Source: Laguncularia racemosa (taxonomy: Eukaryota > Streptophyta > Magnoliopsida > Myrtales > Combretaceae). From it: a DNA stretch of 64,000 nucleotides. Shown here one piece after another: positions 35,461-48,593 of this stretch (the stretch's first letter is position 1; each line of letters starts with the position of its first letter). Made by a program: the position numbers and the translations under genes. The DNA is taken from assembly GCA_037954665.1 (NCBI GenBank), contig JBBMOL010000099.1, positions 1,984,001 through 2,048,000 of the forward strand. The letters are read 5' to 3'. The notes below the pieces were generated by a model that ran no database searches, had not been told where the DNA came from, and was given only the letters and a program-made list of their open reading frames with translations.

Positions 35461-36508
35461 GCTTATGGAGATGGAAGGCAAGGCATAATGAATTAGGCTC
35501 CTAGCATTGAAATAGCACTTAGCTTATTTTGGGCCTAAACATTTCTTTAATTTGTCAAAAACAAATTGTTTATATTTTACTTATTGAAAATTGAAATGAT
35601 TAATTTAGGTATTCTCTAATTATTTTCTACTTCAACAAGTTTTGAATTTTATTAAATTTAGGACTATACTACTTATTATAATATTATTACTTTGTCAATA
35701 TCTTAGTGTTGAGGAATTTATTTAGCCTTAAACGTATTTCTCTTGATTTTTGCTTATGCAATTGGATCTTATCTTTTAATTTCTATACCTATGATTAAAT
35801 TCAATCTTTAGAAATTTAGGATATTACAATGTAATTTGAAGTTATATAAGTTCCTAGGTAAGTTATTGATATCAATAATTATGATTTAGTGTCTAGTACA
35901 TGAAAAATAAAATTTTGAAAAATTCGAAGAATAATAACAAAATCATATGTTCACGTGCTTTATTTATTTATTTTGTTATCTTTTATGGACTAACTTGTTT
36001 GTCTTAATGTTTTTAGGTTTTGATTTGCTTAGCATATATTTTTTTTATCACCTAAAAAATATTTTTTTAAATGAAAATTAATAAGTGGTCCCTTTTTCCA
36101 AATTTAGGTTCTTTTAGGGTTTCCAATAAGAAGAGATTTCAAAATTCAGGTTTAGGCATTTTTCTCATAAAAAATGATAAAAGCCGTAAATTGTAAGGTT
36201 TTTCTAAAATTAAATTAAATGTACAAACTAAAGTTTTTTTTTTTAAATTACATAGTCAAATTTTGGTTAGCAAATGTATAAACATTTATGGGGTGATCAT
36301 AAAAAATAAAAAATTATTTTTTTTCCAAAAATTCCAAAAAATTTGAAAATTTGAAAAAATGGAAATAGAAAATATTTTCCTTTTGTAATTTATTTGCATG
36401 TTATTACTTTTGTTATTGTTTTACTTTTTAGGAAATTAGAAAGAGAAAGAATTTTCAATAAAAGCTTTTTTATTTGAAAATTTGTGTATGGAAACTAAAA
36501 GTTTTTTT

Positions 36509-36539
36509 AATTATTATTATTATTATTATTATTATTATA
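36509..36539. repeat. (TTA)n microsatellite
   Basis: About ten uninterrupted ATT/TTA units inside the diverged LTR-like segment. The family LTRs have shorter (ATT)n runs at comparable places (near 50076 and 62556). Confidence 0.85.
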
Positions 36540-36740
36540 AAAAGTAGCCTTTAAGCTCTAGCTTTCCATTTATTCTCAATATTAATTGGGTGACAACTCC
36601 AAATTTGAAATTTCTTAAAAAGGGTTTTTCTTAAAAATTTGATTTTTCCTTAAAATTTTGTTAAGTGGCTTATATTAAGTAGGTTGATCTTGATATAAGT
36701 CAAATTAAGGAAAAAAAGAAAGAATTGGGCTCAATGGATT

Positions 36741-37859
36741 TAGATGATGAATTCAAGTGTGGATATATTTGTAAATGGGTCTAACCTGTTTATTAATTGT
36801 GCTAAGTTTTATCTACACAAATCCATTTATAATCATGTTATATTGTGTCTTAGTTGGTGGGCTAGGTGCCAAATTGCTAGCCTAAATTGAGTTGTTAATT
36901 AATGCAATGCATTTGTAATAACAATTTTTATATAAAACCCAATTTACTGAATTTTAGGCGCAATTAGCTAGAAATTAAACCTTTTACTTTAAGAACTTAT
37001 GAATTAAGACTTTAACAATTACTTGCTCTAATTCTAAGTTGACTTGAACATTTATATTTACCACTCATTTGTGAATAAATTGAGCTTAGATTGGGTTTAA
37101 AAAATATTGCAAAAGCTTCAAAAGTTACTAAATTATTAATATGCATTAAAAATTGCACAAAATTGGTTCATGCCTAGAATTTTTTTTTTTTGAAAAATTA
37201 TTTTCATTTTCTAATCTTTTTTTCTTAATTTCCTTTTATCTATTGTTTTTTACTTTTTATGGTTTTTCCTCTTCTCCTAAGGTATCTTATACCCACAATA
37301 TAAAAAAATATTAAATAATATTAATGAATGAATAACTAATGACAATATTATATTTTTCAATCAAAGTTTGTTTTAGTGAAATGAAAAAAAAAAAGAGGAG
37401 CCCAATCTCATAAGTTAATAACTCTAAACGGCTAAAATTAATACTATATCTCTTTCCTTCCCTTGTTTCCCTAATTTTTCTCTTCAACTTTATGTTTTCT
37501 ATTCTTTCATCTTATTTTTTCCCATTTGCTAAGTAATAAGATTATATAAACTTAAAATAATAAAGGTAGGAAAAATTAATTTTTTTATAAGTTCCGTAAT
37601 TTTTTATATGAACTTGTAATATCACATATAGATTACTTGTTTAATATTATATAAATTTGAAATTTATTTTAAAAAAAAAATAAAATTTACAAGTTTTATA
37701 GGGTATCATGTGCTTTGTAAGTTTTATAGGATATAGGTTTCTTGGTACTATAGGATAGGTTTCAATTTCAAAATTTATAAACCCGTACCTTATAGAATAA
37801 GATATGTGTAGGGTCTTATACTCTATTCACCATGTATTCACTCACCCCTAAGAAGCACC
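36741..37859. other. AT-rich intergenic DNA
   Basis: No gene is recognised. GTTTTATAGGRTATMRTG-type words recur around 37690-37750 and suggest a short local duplication. Confidence 0.35.
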
Positions 37860-37862
37860 GTT

Positions 37863-38320
37863 TTGTCTATAAGGTCATTGTATGTGCTTTGGTTTGATCA
37901 TCTTATTGGTATTGACTTGGTCATCCTATGTGTTTCGTTTTGATGACCTTACAAGTTTTGGTTTAGTCATCTTGTAGGTTTTAATGGTTCACTTTTTAGA
38001 TTTCAATTGATTTTAACTTAGTTTAGGATAGCTACCATTCTTTAGAATAGCTAGCGCTTCTAAGGATAACTAATACTCATAAACAAAAGAAAGCCATTGC
38101 TCCTAAGGATAATCGAAGTTCCTTAAGATGACTATGCTTCTAAATTAAAGAATAACTACCACTCCTAAGAATAACAAAAGTTCCTTAAGATAATTGATGA
38201 TTCTAAATAAAGGATAGTAGACACTCTTAAGGATAATCAAAACTTCTTAGCATAACTAATGCTTTTAAAAGTTTTCAAATTATTTAGAAAAGCTTAGGAC
38301 AACTAAAGCTCCTAAAAGTT
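37863..38320 (+). repeat. Degenerate tandem-repeat block
   Basis: Two adjoining arrays are visible. At about 37863-38000, units of about 33-38 bp carry TTGGTTTGATCATCTTAT, TTGACTTGGTCATCCTAT and TTGGTTTAGTCATCTTGT. At about 38030-38320, units of about 63 bp carry CTCCTAAGGATAATCGAAG, TTCCTTAAGATRA and CTTCTAAATTAAAGAATA. The sequence is non-coding. Its style resembles the GCTCCTATGAGCTGACTAAT repeats of the Tat 3' region at 51.7 kb, but I could not show descent. Confidence 0.5.
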
Positions 38321-38526
38321 TTGAAATAGTTCTTTTTTCTTGAAAAAAAAAAGAAAAAGGAAATCTTCACTATACAATAATGAAAACTCTTACTGAACTA
38401 GAAGTCACTATGGGATCCTAATTGCGATCTTAAGTAATTTTTCTTGAAAAAAATTACTTTTATGATCTTTCTAAGGTTTTTCTCTTATTAGCATTTTTTT
38501 TCTTGAAAAATTAGATTATTAATAGT

Positions 38527-39409
38527 CATGGTTGTAAAATTGGGATTCTACCTAGAATTGTTAAGAGGTTCGTATAATCGGATTGTAGAATCGTAAAATT
38601 CTACAACATGTATAAATTAACTTTCAAAAACTATAAATATACTCATAATAATAAATGAAAAACTTACAACACATGATAGAATAATAAAATTCTTCATAAA
38701 TTATAGTCACAATATAAGTTTAATGCAAATAGTTAAGTACAAATCATTATCTAAATATATGAAATTACAACATAAGTGTTGATACAAATTGTTATAACAT
38801 AAATCATTATAAAAAAAATATAAAACTAAAATAAATTACCAATTGCCTTGTCATCACCATCTCTCCCATCACCACCATCACCATCACCATCATCATCATT
38901 GTTGTTGTTCTCATTATCATCACTGTCAACGTCATTATTAGAACTATCAGTGATGATATTCATATCTTGTAACTTTAAGTTTTTTAAAGTATCAAATCAT
39001 ACTTCATCTTTAGCAACATCAATGTTATAAATTTTCAAATCATCTCGAATCCCATGACTCTCTAAATTTACACATGCACCAACTTCCTTATCTCTTGCAT
39101 TTGAACGTGTATGCATTTTCCTATATTGAATTGTAACTAGAGGCTAAAGAAAAGTAATAGAAGCGTGTAATTAGCTAGTTTAAAAGTTCATTAAGTAAGA
39201 GTATTAACTTGTTAGGTCAAAAACTCTAAAAAATATAAAATTGTAGAATCTTTTATAGAGTTGAGATTTTATTGATTTTAAGAATTTAAATTGAGATTCT
39301 ATTTGATTTTACTCAAAAGAGATTTTGTATCAGATTTAATTAAGGGAAACCTTGCAAAAAAGTAAAATCGTATAATCATAAGAGTTGGATCAAAATTTTT
39401 ACAATCATG
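38527..39409. mobile_element. hAT-like non-autonomous element, about 880 bp
   Basis: The termini CATGGTTGTAAAATT (left) and, inverted from the right, CATGATTGTAAAAAT form imperfect TIRs. The flanking 8-mers TTAATAGT (38519-38526) and CTAATAAT (39410-39417) agree at 6 of 8 positions, as expected for an old hAT target duplication. Inside are repeated GTAGAATCGTAAAATTCTAC-like words and a (CAT)n tract at 38858-38910. The left 130 bp is similar to the element at 42125-43266. No transposase is present. Confidence 0.55.
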
Positions 39410-39620
39410 CTAATAATTAGAGGAATTTGATTAACCTTGAAAGTTGTAGATAAATGGGGGAACTTACCCCTGTGCTGAATAGTTTAGCCCTTTTTACTAT
39501 AATTTGATGGTTAGGTCTAGTAATGGAATTTACTTGTTGAGGAATACCTTACCTTGTTTTGATACAAAAGGCTTCAAATCTTCTTGGCAGTGAAATCTTC
39601 TACCGTATATAGAAATTTAT

Positions 39621-40055
39621 TAGGTAACACTCTTACATATGGTACTTTTTTAAAAAATATTTCATAAATATTGTATCCAAAATAATTATTCCAAAAAATA
39701 GGTTTTGAAGGCGCAAATGCGGTCTACATCATCATAAATTTGTATTAAAGGTGCGGATGCACTTTAAAAAAAATTATACATTGAAGGCATGGACGCTACT
39801 TGCACCTTCAGTGTATTTTTTTTTTTTTTTTGTACTAAAAGCGTGGGTGGCATTTACTCCTTTAGTGTAAAAGAAAAGAAAAAATATTACACTAAAGGCG
39901 TGGGTGGCATCTGCACTTTCAGTGTAATTTTTTTTTTTGAACTAAAGGTGTGGATGTTATATACGTCTTCACAACCTATTTTTGGAATAATTTTTTCGGG
40001 TATAATATTTGCCGAATAATTTAAAAAAAATACCATATTTAAAAATATTACCCTA
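39621..40055. mobile_element. Small foldback element with an internal tandem array
   Basis: Arms of about 90-95 bp at 39621-39710 and 39970-40055 are imperfect inverted copies: TAGGTAACACTC...ATATGGTAC against the inverse of GTACCATAT-like ...ATTACCCTA, and inside them AATTATTCCAAAAAATAGGTT against AACCTATTTTTGGAATAATT. Between them stand about five copies of a degenerate unit of about 60 bp, each with GCGTGGGTGGCATYTRCWCC and TTCAGTGTA words separated by A or T runs. No coding capacity and no clear target duplication. Confidence 0.6.
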
Positions 40056-42124
40056 AGTTTTTTATGGTAATTATTTTATGTACAAGGTAATTTTGCGATT
40101 ATCACTTCCATTTGTAGGATCTTCGATATTAAGACCATCAAATCATACACCTAATCAGCTAGAACTTGAATCATCCGCCTAATCCATATTGAAAATATTA
40201 TTAACCATTTTAAACTCAAAATATTTAATTTGTAGTAATTTAATTATACTTTGTAGTTCGATGTTATACTTTTCTTCAAGAGTCTCTCAGATCTCAGACG
40301 ATAACCTAGTGGACATGTATAATTTCATCTTCCATCCCCTTCTTCATTTTAGCCACTTTTAACCTTTTGTTAAATAACTTCCTTCTTCGTTTACACCTTC
40401 ATTTAGTTGATTCTTGGGATTAGTAGCATAGGCAATATACAAAACAGAGAAGAAAATCATTCTATCCTTTCATCGATTGAAATTCATCCTGTCAAACCAT
40501 TTGGCAACTTCTTGGTTCATTACCCTAGAACAACATTTGCTTCTTTTGCTATAGAGAGACTCTCTGAGATTGTTGGGTTAATGCATTGACAGAAAGAAAC
40601 AGATGGACAAGCTTAAAGACACATTAACTCGTTGCTCTAAGAGAGTTTTTACGCCTACTATGCCTACGTTTAAGAAAGATTAGGGCAAATCTCTCTCATG
40701 ATACAACTAATACTAAGAACAGTGAGTAGTAATACTATTATTCTTATGTACCTTGGTCTTAGGATTTAATAATTGGTATCTTTGATTTTCTTAGTTGGAG
40801 AGTCAGAATTTTCAGAAATTTAGAACAAAAAAGTATAATTAACTTTATGACTTAATATTTTCTAAGCACACTAGTATAAGTCAAAACAAGTTTTCCATAG
40901 AGATACCCTCTCAATTCAAAATAATTCTCAAGTCTTTCTCCATTCATGAGATATCCAATAACTTCTGAAATCTGACTAGAACTTTCAGTCTTCAAAATCT
41001 ATCGGGAGATTCCTGGAAGAAGGGAATGTTCATCCTTTTCAAGAGACAATCACGTGCTTTAGATCGATATGTCATCCATTAAATCATTAGTACAAATGTC
41101 ATTCATGAAAATTGAAAATCAGTGTCCGAATTTCCTCTCATTATTATTTCTTTTTTGGGAGGAATATGCCCTCAATCGTGCTTCAGATGTTTCCACTAGT
41201 TCGTGAAACTTAGAATCACATGTGATTATGCCCCTGGTTCAGATGTTCCCATTGCCATAGTAAACTTTGAATTAAAGGCCAAAACAATACAATAGTTGTA
41301 CCCGAAATGTAATAAATATAAAATGTAGTTTCACATGCATGTGAAGAGAATTTGTATTGATTTATAAGATCAAATTCTAAATAATATATTAATACTAGGC
41401 AGAAACTTTTGAATTTAAAAATTAAAAAAAAGGTTTATAAATATTTATTACTTGGTTATTGGATACTTTTAATCTCAGATTTTTACGGATGCAATAAGTA
41501 AAAAAAGAAAAAAAGTAAACACGGTACTAATATTAATTAATATAAATTACAGAACATGCACTTAGGTAAAAAAAAAAAAAAGTACTGATAAGACACAAAA
41601 TAAAATAACTTCAAATGCATGTCTTCTGTACATGTATACACAAATAAAATACGGCTAATATACTAAAAAAGAAGACAAACAACACTTTAATACAAAGATA
41701 AAAAGTGAGGAAATGGAGAAAATAAAACGAATATATTTCTAAATAATTAGATAATTACAATTGAGAACACATTAATAATCAAGATATCATTGGAGATTAA
41801 ATCTCAATTAAAAATTCCATTAAAGAAAAAAAAATTAATATAAAAGAAAGTGCTAATGGATATCATAAAAGTACTTAATAAGATATTAAATAATTTTTCA
41901 AAAATATCTTCTTGTAAAATATGTAATCCACCTGAAAAATTATAGAAAACATTCTTACACTTTACTATAAATGCAATCAAATTAATTTATGAAAAATGAT
42001 CATGATTTTAAAATGAAAAACAGGTGGCCTGAAATCAAGTTTTTAGATTATTTTCCTTCTTTTTAGCCAAACTACATTTTAAATTTATACATTCCATTAG
42101 AAAACTTCCTATTATACTCACTAG
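40056..42124. other. Intergenic DNA without recognisable genes
   Basis: The frame at 40407-40589 and the TCTCTCAGATCTCAGACG / AGAGACTCTCTGAGATTG inverted words (about 40279 and 40552) are the only structure noted. They may be ends of a decayed element of about 290 bp. Confidence 0.35.
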
Positions 42125-43266
42125 CAAGGTTGTCAAAATCGTGATTTTACGTAGAATTGTTAATGGGTCCGTAAAATCAGAACGTAGAAACGAAATGTAA
42201 AAACGTAAGTTTCTACAACTTATGTAAAATAACTTCTAAATATTATAAATTTACTTATAATAGTTTTTTAAAAATATAATGAATAATAAAAATAAGGAAA
42301 TTGAGCATTTATTTTAGCCATAAATTGCAAATTTGCAATAAAAGTCATAATATAGATAATCGAGCGTAAGTTGTATAATATAGATATTTTATTTTTAAAA
42401 TGATAAATCATATATAAAGCAAATTTCACTTAGTTATATATACAAAAGCTAAAAGATAATAGATAAAACTTAAAAAATCAATTGTGACTTTAAGAAATTA
42501 CTAATAAATAAAAATTGATAGCGAATATATACTATTAGAAAGGAGTAATATTAAAAAATGACAAATAACTACTAACCAAAAGTACATAATAAAGAAGATA
42601 CTATAATAAGAAAAACCTTCAAAATTATATATTACTAGGTAAATTTTTGCACTATTCGTGATTATTAATTCAAAATATATTTACTTAACAATATCTCACA
42701 TTTACTTAACTATAAGAATGATATATTGAAAAAATAGAAATATAAATACATTTATACCTTTCCTATAAAATTAAAAATCTAAAAAATTCTTATAAAGTTA
42801 AAGTTATCTATCCTTTATTTTATTTACTATTACAAAAATATTAATTAAAATAAGAAAATTTGCAACAATCAAATATGAGTGCTTTAATACGAACATAATC
42901 ACAAATAGAAATAAAAAGACTAACAATCGATGAATGCAAATACAAAGACTTCAATGCAACGCAACACACTGACAAGACAGGAGTGATGACCGACGAACAT
43001 GTTGGAGTATGATTTATACTCCCCTACGATAGGAAAGCATGGGGGTCCAGGAAAGACGTCTCGATGGGGGTTTCAAGGGGGTAGTGCCCTCTAGCGTTTA
43101 GAGGGCTTTTAACAATTAAGGCTATATTTGTTTATTAAAAGTTTGGGTTTGAGCTATGAATAACTATTATTACATATTTGTTCATTCGGATCTAGATAGT
43201 TAAAATTTTACTTAGTTGTGCAATATTATGAAATCGGTGAAAACGTACTAAAATTGTGATTTTGAC
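42125..43266. mobile_element. Second hAT-like element related to 38527-39409, decayed
   Basis: The start CAAGGTTGTCAAAATCGTG, followed by ATTTTACGTAGAATTGTTAA and GTTTCTACAACTTATGTAAA, parallels the left part of the 38.5-kb element word by word. Near 43250-43266 the inverse ATTGTGATTTTGAC supplies an inner TIR, but the outermost bases and target duplication are lost. A GC-richer block at 42980-43110 (ACGTCTCGATGGGGGTTTC, GGGGGTAGTGCCCTC) looks foreign to the rest. Confidence 0.42.
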
Positions 43267-46244
43267 GATTTTACTGTTTAAAATTGTGATTTTACTATGA
43301 TTTTACCTTAAAAACGTTTTTACATATGAGTTGACTAAGAATATGCCCATTAATTCATAAAATTCTAGGAATATGTGAATTAACTCACGATTTTGATGAC
43401 TCACTAAGCATGTTAAGTTTTCTAGATAAAAGCAAAGGAAGAAGGGGGCGAAGACAAAGTGGACATTGCAGACAAGACAGCGGAGAGCATGATACGACTC
43501 ACAGTCCCAAAAAAGTGACCTTCCAGAATCTCTACACAGAAAGGGACTTATCAAAATACGTAAATTATGCCGTACCAGGCTGTTCTCCTTTTCATACGTA
43601 CGTAATAACTTGCCATTTACTGGCTACAGATGATAATAATAATAATAATAGAAATGTGAGCGAAGGAAGACGTACTTTTCAGAAGCTGTTCGAACCCATC
43701 TCGATGTTAATCAATTTTGAATTAGCTACTATCGACTCAAACTTGAGTCTAAGTAATTTTAGTAGCTTGTTGAGCTAGATTTGAGCTTTTGATTACTTTA
43801 TTCGATGAGTTTAGAGTTGAATTAGTTAATTCAAGTCAAATTTTAATTTTGAGTCTAATATATTTTAAATTAATTTCTAATTTATACAAGATTTAATTAA
43901 ATTTGAGTTAATTTTAAGTTTTATATATAATAAAATTTAATAAAAATCGGAATATAATTATTTTTTAGATGAATGACTAATTATCTAAATTGAGCCAAGC
44001 TTAAACATTGAATGTTTAAGTTGAGTTTAATATTTATTGACTCAATATTTAGATGAATATTAGTGTAAGGATAACTGTGGTTTACTTTCATTTGGCATGC
44101 GGTTCAAATTGAATCGTATGGTGAACCATAAATCATAATCCATACTAAGAAAATACTATATTTTGATCCGACTTAGAATTCAATAGGGTTTTATATGTAA
44201 TTTTAGTGGATAATTCACAATTTCTTTCTTTCTTCTCCTTTTTAACAATAATTAATAATCTAAATCAAACCATAATAAAAAGGATATAAGCTTTTAATTT
44301 GATTAGGTTTATATTTTGGTTTAAAATGTGTTTGTTTCATGGAAAATTTTCTAATTTTTTTTCTTTTTCTGTATTTAATATGATTGAAACATTAAAATTA
44401 TTAAATATTATCATAGATACTCAAAAGGTTGTAGTTTCTTGATGACTTTTAGCAACGGTTAATGGTGGAAGGCAAAAGTCAAAGCCAATGATTTAATAGT
44501 AAGGTCATTGTTTCTTACGAAGAAAGATAGTTGTGACTTCTCCTTTCTCATCATAGGCAAAATATCACATCGATTAAAAAAAATGATAAATTACATTTTG
44601 ATCCTACAATTATGCGTTTAGGCTGTTAATTAAATAAAGACGAACTTAGTTACCACTCTCAAAAAATGACTTCCCCCTAACAAACCCAATTGTTGGGGTT
44701 GACTATGCGATCGCCCCTCTTTGCTAATCCTCTTTCCTTCCTTCTTCAACTTAAATCCATGGATCTACTACTATTGATTACATTATTTATACATCCATCA
44801 CTAGTGATCTTAAATTTGTTTATTTTTTCTTTATTTCCATTGCCACCATCAACCATTCATCAACATTACATTTCCATCAACATATATCTACTTTTACAAA
44901 TCCAGTCGGATAATTGTGGTGATTAGGTTAATATTAGTTTGCTAGTAGCCTTGAGATTATACAATTTATTTTCTATATTTGTTATTTTTCATTTAAAAAA
45001 ATAAATTTGCATCTTTTATATGAGATTGTGTTATTGTGTTTGCTAGTAAGGTGGTTTTGCTCTTTTGGAACAAATGATAGTATCCCCTATGGGGATGTAT
45101 TAACTCTTAAAGAAAAATGTGTATACTTATTTTGTTAAGTTTTTATATTCTTAACTCTTTATCTATCGATTATGTTGTATTAATCAGTTTGGATTGATGT
45201 GATTTTTTTTTTTGTCGATTAAATGGACAAAAGAAAAGAGAAACTTTAATTTTTTCAAATACTAAGAAAGCGATATTTTTGGAGGTAAAATCCATAATAA
45301 AATATACTTAGATGAGTAATGAGATTAAAGCAGTTAAGATTTCAAAGACAATTTGCAGCATACATGTGGAAGAATTTGCTTTTTCCCTAGACATGGGCCG
45401 TTAAGCTTGACTTTTTACACGTGGGCTGAATTACTATTACTAAAGAACCATCTGCCTTTACAATTTCAGCCCAATGGAAAGACAAATAGAGAGGAGACGA
45501 ACGTCAAAGAGAAGCAATGGCAAAGTAAGTATACTTTAAAGTAAATACTAAATAGAATCTTACGATAGAAGAACGGATTACTGGAATAATAGTATATTAA
45601 TTAGAAAATTAGTCGACATTAGTAGGTTATTAATCAATAGTATAAATAGTTTTTTATTTTATTTTTTTATAAACGGGACGAATTCAAGCAAATACAATCA
45701 ACAACTATATGGAAAGTTTTCTTTAACAATTGGGATTATCAATAAACTTTGACTTTGATTCTTCCGAGCCCTATGTCTCAGCAATTAATGCAAATATATA
45801 TATGGAAGTCCTAATGTAAGGAGTTTGGAAATAACAAGACAAGTACCTTTTAATAGTCATATATTTTCCATCTTTTCTTGTACATGGAATGCACATATCA
45901 TTTATATAAAGGAAAATGGAGAGAAGATTCCATATATAAAAGTGATAAATTACATGAATTGTTATAATGGTAATTATCTTAATATGGTGGATGATATGTC
46001 AAAATGTTATATGTTTTCATCGGACGAAAATATGCTGTGCTGAGCATGCTGTACCAATACTTTGCCAACCAATTGGAATCAAACACATGGTGTGCAATCC
46101 CTGGTTCTGTTAACGTTTTTCACTAGTTTGTTTGTTTTGCTTCACTCCACATTGGAAATATATAAGTCATGCACATCCATCCCACTGTTAATATTTTCAC
46201 TTACATAATTCACAGTTCTCAATTCCTTCCTCCATCTTTAGCAA
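43267..46244. other. AT-rich intergenic DNA
   Basis: No gene is recognised. The 122-codon frame at 43410-43778 includes an Asn run made by an (AAT)n microsatellite (43630-43648) and lacks a known motif. Frames at 44690-44926 and 45353-45544 are also unlike known proteins. Confidence 0.4.
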
Positions 46245-48185
46245 ATTTTCATCCCTGCCCAATTTACTATCCAATTGAACTTTAACTACCTAAACTTTAA
46301 AATATATCAATTTATTATCTAATTAATTTTTTTAATATTGTTTATACTACCTACTCTAATGCCGACCACCTTCGTTAGCTTATGTAGATTTATTAACCTA
46401 TTGACCAATTACAAACTGACATGTGGATTGTTGTCCATATAAGCATCCACATGACATTTTTAACATATTATATTATTATCACTATAATTATTAATACTTA
46501 ATTACAAAATGTAATGACCCATTAAGGGCGTAAACCCATGGCACACTTGAAGCCTACTTGTTCAACACCCAATAGCTTTTTCAATCATTAGTCATTTTAC
46601 CATGTATTATATATTGGAATAAAATTCATGAAATAAGCATTGTGAGATAATGTATTCTTTCTTTTCTCCAAAATGAAAAGTGTAAAATTGCATTTTTATC
46701 TCCTTATATCTCCTCATTATTTGTTTATGTAAATGCAAAGTGAAAATCACAAATAGAAAGTACTTCACACCCTCTTTTGCCTCCCACAACTACCAAACAC
46801 CACCATCTTACTAGAAAATACTCTCAAAGTAGACCTCTTCAATTGTTTTTGATACTTAAAAAATATTCTAAATACTAAAACAACCTAATGGTGCCACTTT
46901 GAGCCGTTATCATTTGATTCTCCAGCCATGTTAATTTCAACCACTACTGTGACTTCATTATAGACATGGGACTTTATCAAATGATGGTGGTGATCAAATC
47001 TGAAGTGGCTGGAGAAACGGCCTAATGACACTATTTTGAGCTGTCACTATTTGATTCTTCGACTATTTCAACTTTGACTACTACTATCATTTGATAGAGT
47101 TTCATGTCTATAATAAAGCCATGGTGGTGGTTGAAGATAAAATGGCCGCAGCTTAAAGTGGTGTCATTGGGCTATTTTTGGTACTTATAATACTTTTTAA
47201 GTACTAGAAATAGCCTGGGGGCTCTAGTTTGAGCCGCTACCATTTGATTCTCTAGCCACTTTGGCTTCAACCACTACCACCATTTGATAGATTCCTATGT
47301 CTATAATGAAGTTGTGGTAGTGGTTGAAGTTAAAATGGTTGAAGAATCAAATGGTAGCAGCTCAAAGTAGACCCCCTGAGCTGTTTATGGTACTTAAAAA
47401 ATTTGATAGACTCATGTCTATAATGAAGTCATGGTGGTAGTTGAAGTTAAAATAGTCGGAGAATTAAATGGTGTTGGCTCAAAGTGGCGTCATTGGTTTA
47501 TCTTGGGTACTTATAAATATTTTTCAAGTATTGGAAATTGCTCAAGGATTTCCTTTGAAAGCATTTTTTGGTAAGATGGTAGTACTTGGTGGTGTTTGGT
47601 GGTTGTGGAACGAAAGAGAGTGTGGTCTACTTTCTATTTGTGATTTTAGCTTTGCATTTGTGTAAACAAATGAGGAGATATAAGGAGATGAAAATACAGT
47701 TTTACACTTTTCATTTTTGGAGAAAAGGAATAATACATTGTCACACACTACTTATTTCATGGATTTTATTATACTATATAATACATGGTTGAATGAGCAA
47801 TGATTGAGAAAGCTATTGGATGTTGGACAAGTGGGCTTGATGTGTGCTATGTGGTTACACCCTTAATGGCCCATTACATTTTGTAATTAAATATTAATAA
47901 TTATAGTGATAATAATATAATATGTTAAAAATGTCATGTGAATACTTATATAGACAACAATTCATGTGTCACTCCATGAAAATGTCACATGGATGCTTAT
48001 ATGGATAGCAATCCATGTGTCAATTTGTAATTGGTCCATAAATCTACGTAAGTTAACGGAGATGACAATGTTAGTGTAGGTAGTATGAACAATATCAAAA
48101 AGTTTAATTAGGTAGTAAATTGACCTATTATAAAGTTTAGGTAGTTACTTGTATATTTGGACAAAGTTGGAGTTTCATTTGTGAC
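46245..48185. mobile_element. Giant foldback element, about 1.94 kb, with a multi-hairpin core
   Basis: Two arms of about 620 bp (46245-46865 and about 47500-48185) are inverted copies. Examples are AACTACCTAAACTTTA at 46280, inverted at 48133; GTGGATTGTTGTCCATATAA near 46422, inverted near 48010; and AATGACCCATTAAGGGCGTA near 46510, inverted near 47865. The core (46870-47480) is itself made of repeated inverted words: ATCATTTGATTCT, CAACCACTACYRYNAC, their inverses GTGGTGGTTGAAG, and ATAGACATGGGACTTTATC-like blocks. It can fold into several nested stems. Such long arms are seen in Mutator-like and foldback elements. I found no transposase and no certain target duplication. Confidence 0.72.
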
Positions 48186-48593
48186 ATTATCTCAATAAAA
48201 TAAGAACATTATTTTAATTATGAAAGCTAACATACCTCATTGTAGAAAATGTCATTAAAATAAGAATGTTATTGTTGTTTGATACTCAAAAATAGGAAAG
48301 AAGAAAAAAAAGTTAGGTCTTTGAACATTATATTAATCTTGGTAAGAAACACAATAATATTTTAAGAAGAATAACAAAAAGAAAAATTTCAGTCAAGCTT
48401 ATAAGTTTCACTCAAGACATTATCTCATTGTCTTATAGTCTAGAATTTTGGTTGCTACTTCTCACTTATTGAACCTAGATATGCATAGAAAATTTCAAAA
48501 CAAGGTAAAGAAATGATTGATACTTTTTTTCTATGTTAAGAAAAAAGATCAATAAAACATTACCTATGATATTGGAGGATCATTTAAGCTAGT

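Larger units (their letters stand above)
34861..36740 (+). repeat. Diverged LTR-like sequence of uncertain family
   Basis: The 3' part (36580-36720) has ATTGGGTGACAACTCCAAAT followed by a stretch describing an AAGTAGGTTGATCTTGATAT...GGATTAGAT-like ending. This resembles the final 110 bp of the Tat-type LTRs in this window (GGGTGGCGACTCCAAAAC and a 'TCTAGTATAGATCGGATTAG' ending). The upstream AT-rich A/T-run texture is similar too. No TG start or target duplication could be fixed. A TATA-like (TA)n tract lies at 35077-35089. Confidence 0.3.

Noticed and set aside
38848..39030. Serine/proline-rich frame
   Set aside because: The composition results from a (CAT/CAC)n tract inside a hAT-like element.
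43410..43778. 122-codon frame
   Set aside because: It contains an Asn run from an (AAT)n microsatellite. No motif, and no splice or promoter support.
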